Below, one piece after another: positions 6,297-6,951 of a DNA stretch of 6,951 bases (its first letter is position 1; each line of letters begins with the position of its first letter). Where the stretch lies: the NCBI GenBank assembly GCA_050942695.1, contig JBMNNU010000171.1, positions 1 to 6,951 on the forward strand, written 5' to 3'. A model generated the notes under the pieces. It was not told where the DNA came from. It saw only the letters and a list, made by a program, of their open reading frames with translations, and ran no database searches. Origin of the DNA: JBMNNU01 sp050942695. GTDB lineage: Bacteria > Chloroflexota > UBA6077. The position numbers and the translations under genes are program-made.

Positions 6297-6304
6297 TAGC
6301 AACA

Positions 6305-6951
6305 ATGTCCAAAACAAGCGGTAGCGGTCGCAGCAGCAGCAAAAGCACCCTATCTCGCGGCTTCAAGAATGACATCGCCGAGCGCTACAGCTTCGTTTTC
6401 CAAGCTGCAAGAGACATATTGCTGTTCGTGCGTAGGGATGGGAAGATCATCGACGCGAACGAAGCAGCCGTAAAGGCTTATGGCTACAGTCTGGGCGAAC
6501 TCCTCTCCATGGATATTCGGGATCTGAGGGCGCCGGAAACTCTCCCGGTAACGGAGTCCCAGCTAGACCGGGCAGATACACATGGCATCCTGTTCGAGAC
6601 CGTCCATCGCCGGAAGGATGGCTCCACCTTCCCCGTGGAGGTCAACTCCCAAAGAGTGACTCTTGGGAAAGAGCGAGTGCTGTTCAGCATCATCCGTGAT
6701 ATCTCCGAGCGAAAAGAACAGGAGCGCAGACTGAAGGAAACACGGGACACCCTGCAGGCGGCGATTAACGCAACCCCACTTGCCATAATCGCCCTGAACA
6801 TGGACTACACAGTGCGTCTCTGGAACCCCGCTGCAGAGCGGCTGTTTGGTTGGAGCAGCGAGGAGATGCAGGGAAAACCGTACCCGTTGGTTCCTTCGCA
6901 AAGGTGGGAGGAGTTCCGCCGCAGCTTCGCCTCGATGGTGGAAGGAACCTT
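6305..6951 (+). CDS. PAS-domain sensor protein, probable histidine kinase (3'-partial)
   Basis: The first 215 residues are visible and the frame runs off the window. A Ser/Lys-rich N-terminus (1-18, MSKTSGSGRSSSKS and following) precedes PAS domain 1 (about 27-138). This has IIDANEAAVKAYGYSLGELL in its core, HRRKDGSTFPVEV as the typical PAC strand, and the closing IIRDISERKEQE. A second PAS domain begins at about 148 with LQAAINATPLAIIALN and RLWNPAAERLFGWSSEEM, and is cut by the edge. No membrane segment is visible. Proteins of this layout are usually histidine kinases or diguanylate cyclases; the output domain is outside the window. It lies 18 bases behind the truncated kinase, in the same frame, so the two are probably co-transcribed. 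Confidence 0.85.
   Translation, partial: MSKTSGSGRSSSKSTLSRGFKNDIAERYSFVFQAARDILLFVRRDGKIIDANEAAVKAYGYSLGELLSMDIRDLRAPETLPVTESQLDRADTHGILFETVHRRKDGSTFPVEVNSQRVTLGKERVLFSIIRDISERKEQERRLKETRDTLQAAINATPLAIIALNMDYTVRLWNPAAERLFGWSSEEMQGKPYPLVPSQRWEEFRRSFASMVEGT

Noticed and set aside
6241..6304. A simple frameshift explaining the missing ATPase domain of the kinase
   Set aside because: The alternative frames are short and show no ATPase motifs, and the gap to the next gene is far too small to hold the domain.
6563..6901. Minus-strand open frames opposite the second PAS gene (also 6484-6801)
   Set aside because: The plus strand encodes typical PAS and PAC motifs throughout, so these are shadows.

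Overview
This looks like a bacterial chromosome segment: moderately GC-rich (not computed), compact, with Shine-Dalgarno-type ribosome binding sites and start/stop overlaps between co-transcribed genes. The ECF sigma plus membrane anti-sigma pair, the PAS-rich kinases and the CCCTCTCCC-type palindromes between genes suggest a Chloroflexota or related Terrabacteria lineage. That placement is a low-confidence inference; no marker gene is present.

Layout: (i) 3-1049, plus strand, is the 3' end of a gene for a charged, probably alpha-helical repeat protein with at least four copies of a unit of about 82-86 residues; its start lies outside the window. (ii) 1071-1169 is a nested palindromic intergenic repeat at the convergent junction. 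(iii) 4858 down to 1170, minus strand, carries four genes: an ECF sigma factor, its membrane-anchored zinc-finger anti-sigma factor, an ABC-2 ATPase and its permease. The first two overlap by 1 base and the last two by 4 bases; a hairpin-forming element of about 91 bp sits between the pairs. (iv) 4859-5155 is a divergent regulatory region with a perfect TATAAT box, a small palindrome and a foldable leader. (v) 5156-6286, plus strand, is a PAS-PAS-HisKA sensor kinase that ends right after the phosphoacceptor domain and has no ATPase domain. (vi) 6305 to the window end, plus strand, is the start of a second PAS-PAS sensor protein in the same reading frame, cut by the window edge.

How they may work together: the sigma/anti-sigma pair is a standard trans-membrane signalling switch, and the adjacent ABC-2 exporter is a plausible regulon member, so an envelope or drug stress response is a reasonable guess. 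The divergent PAS proteins form a separate sensing locus. The main oddities are the ATPase-less kinase next to another PAS sensor, the structured leader in front of it, and the two palindromic repeats. I see no clearly new biological system; the truncated kinase pair is the best candidate for a second look.
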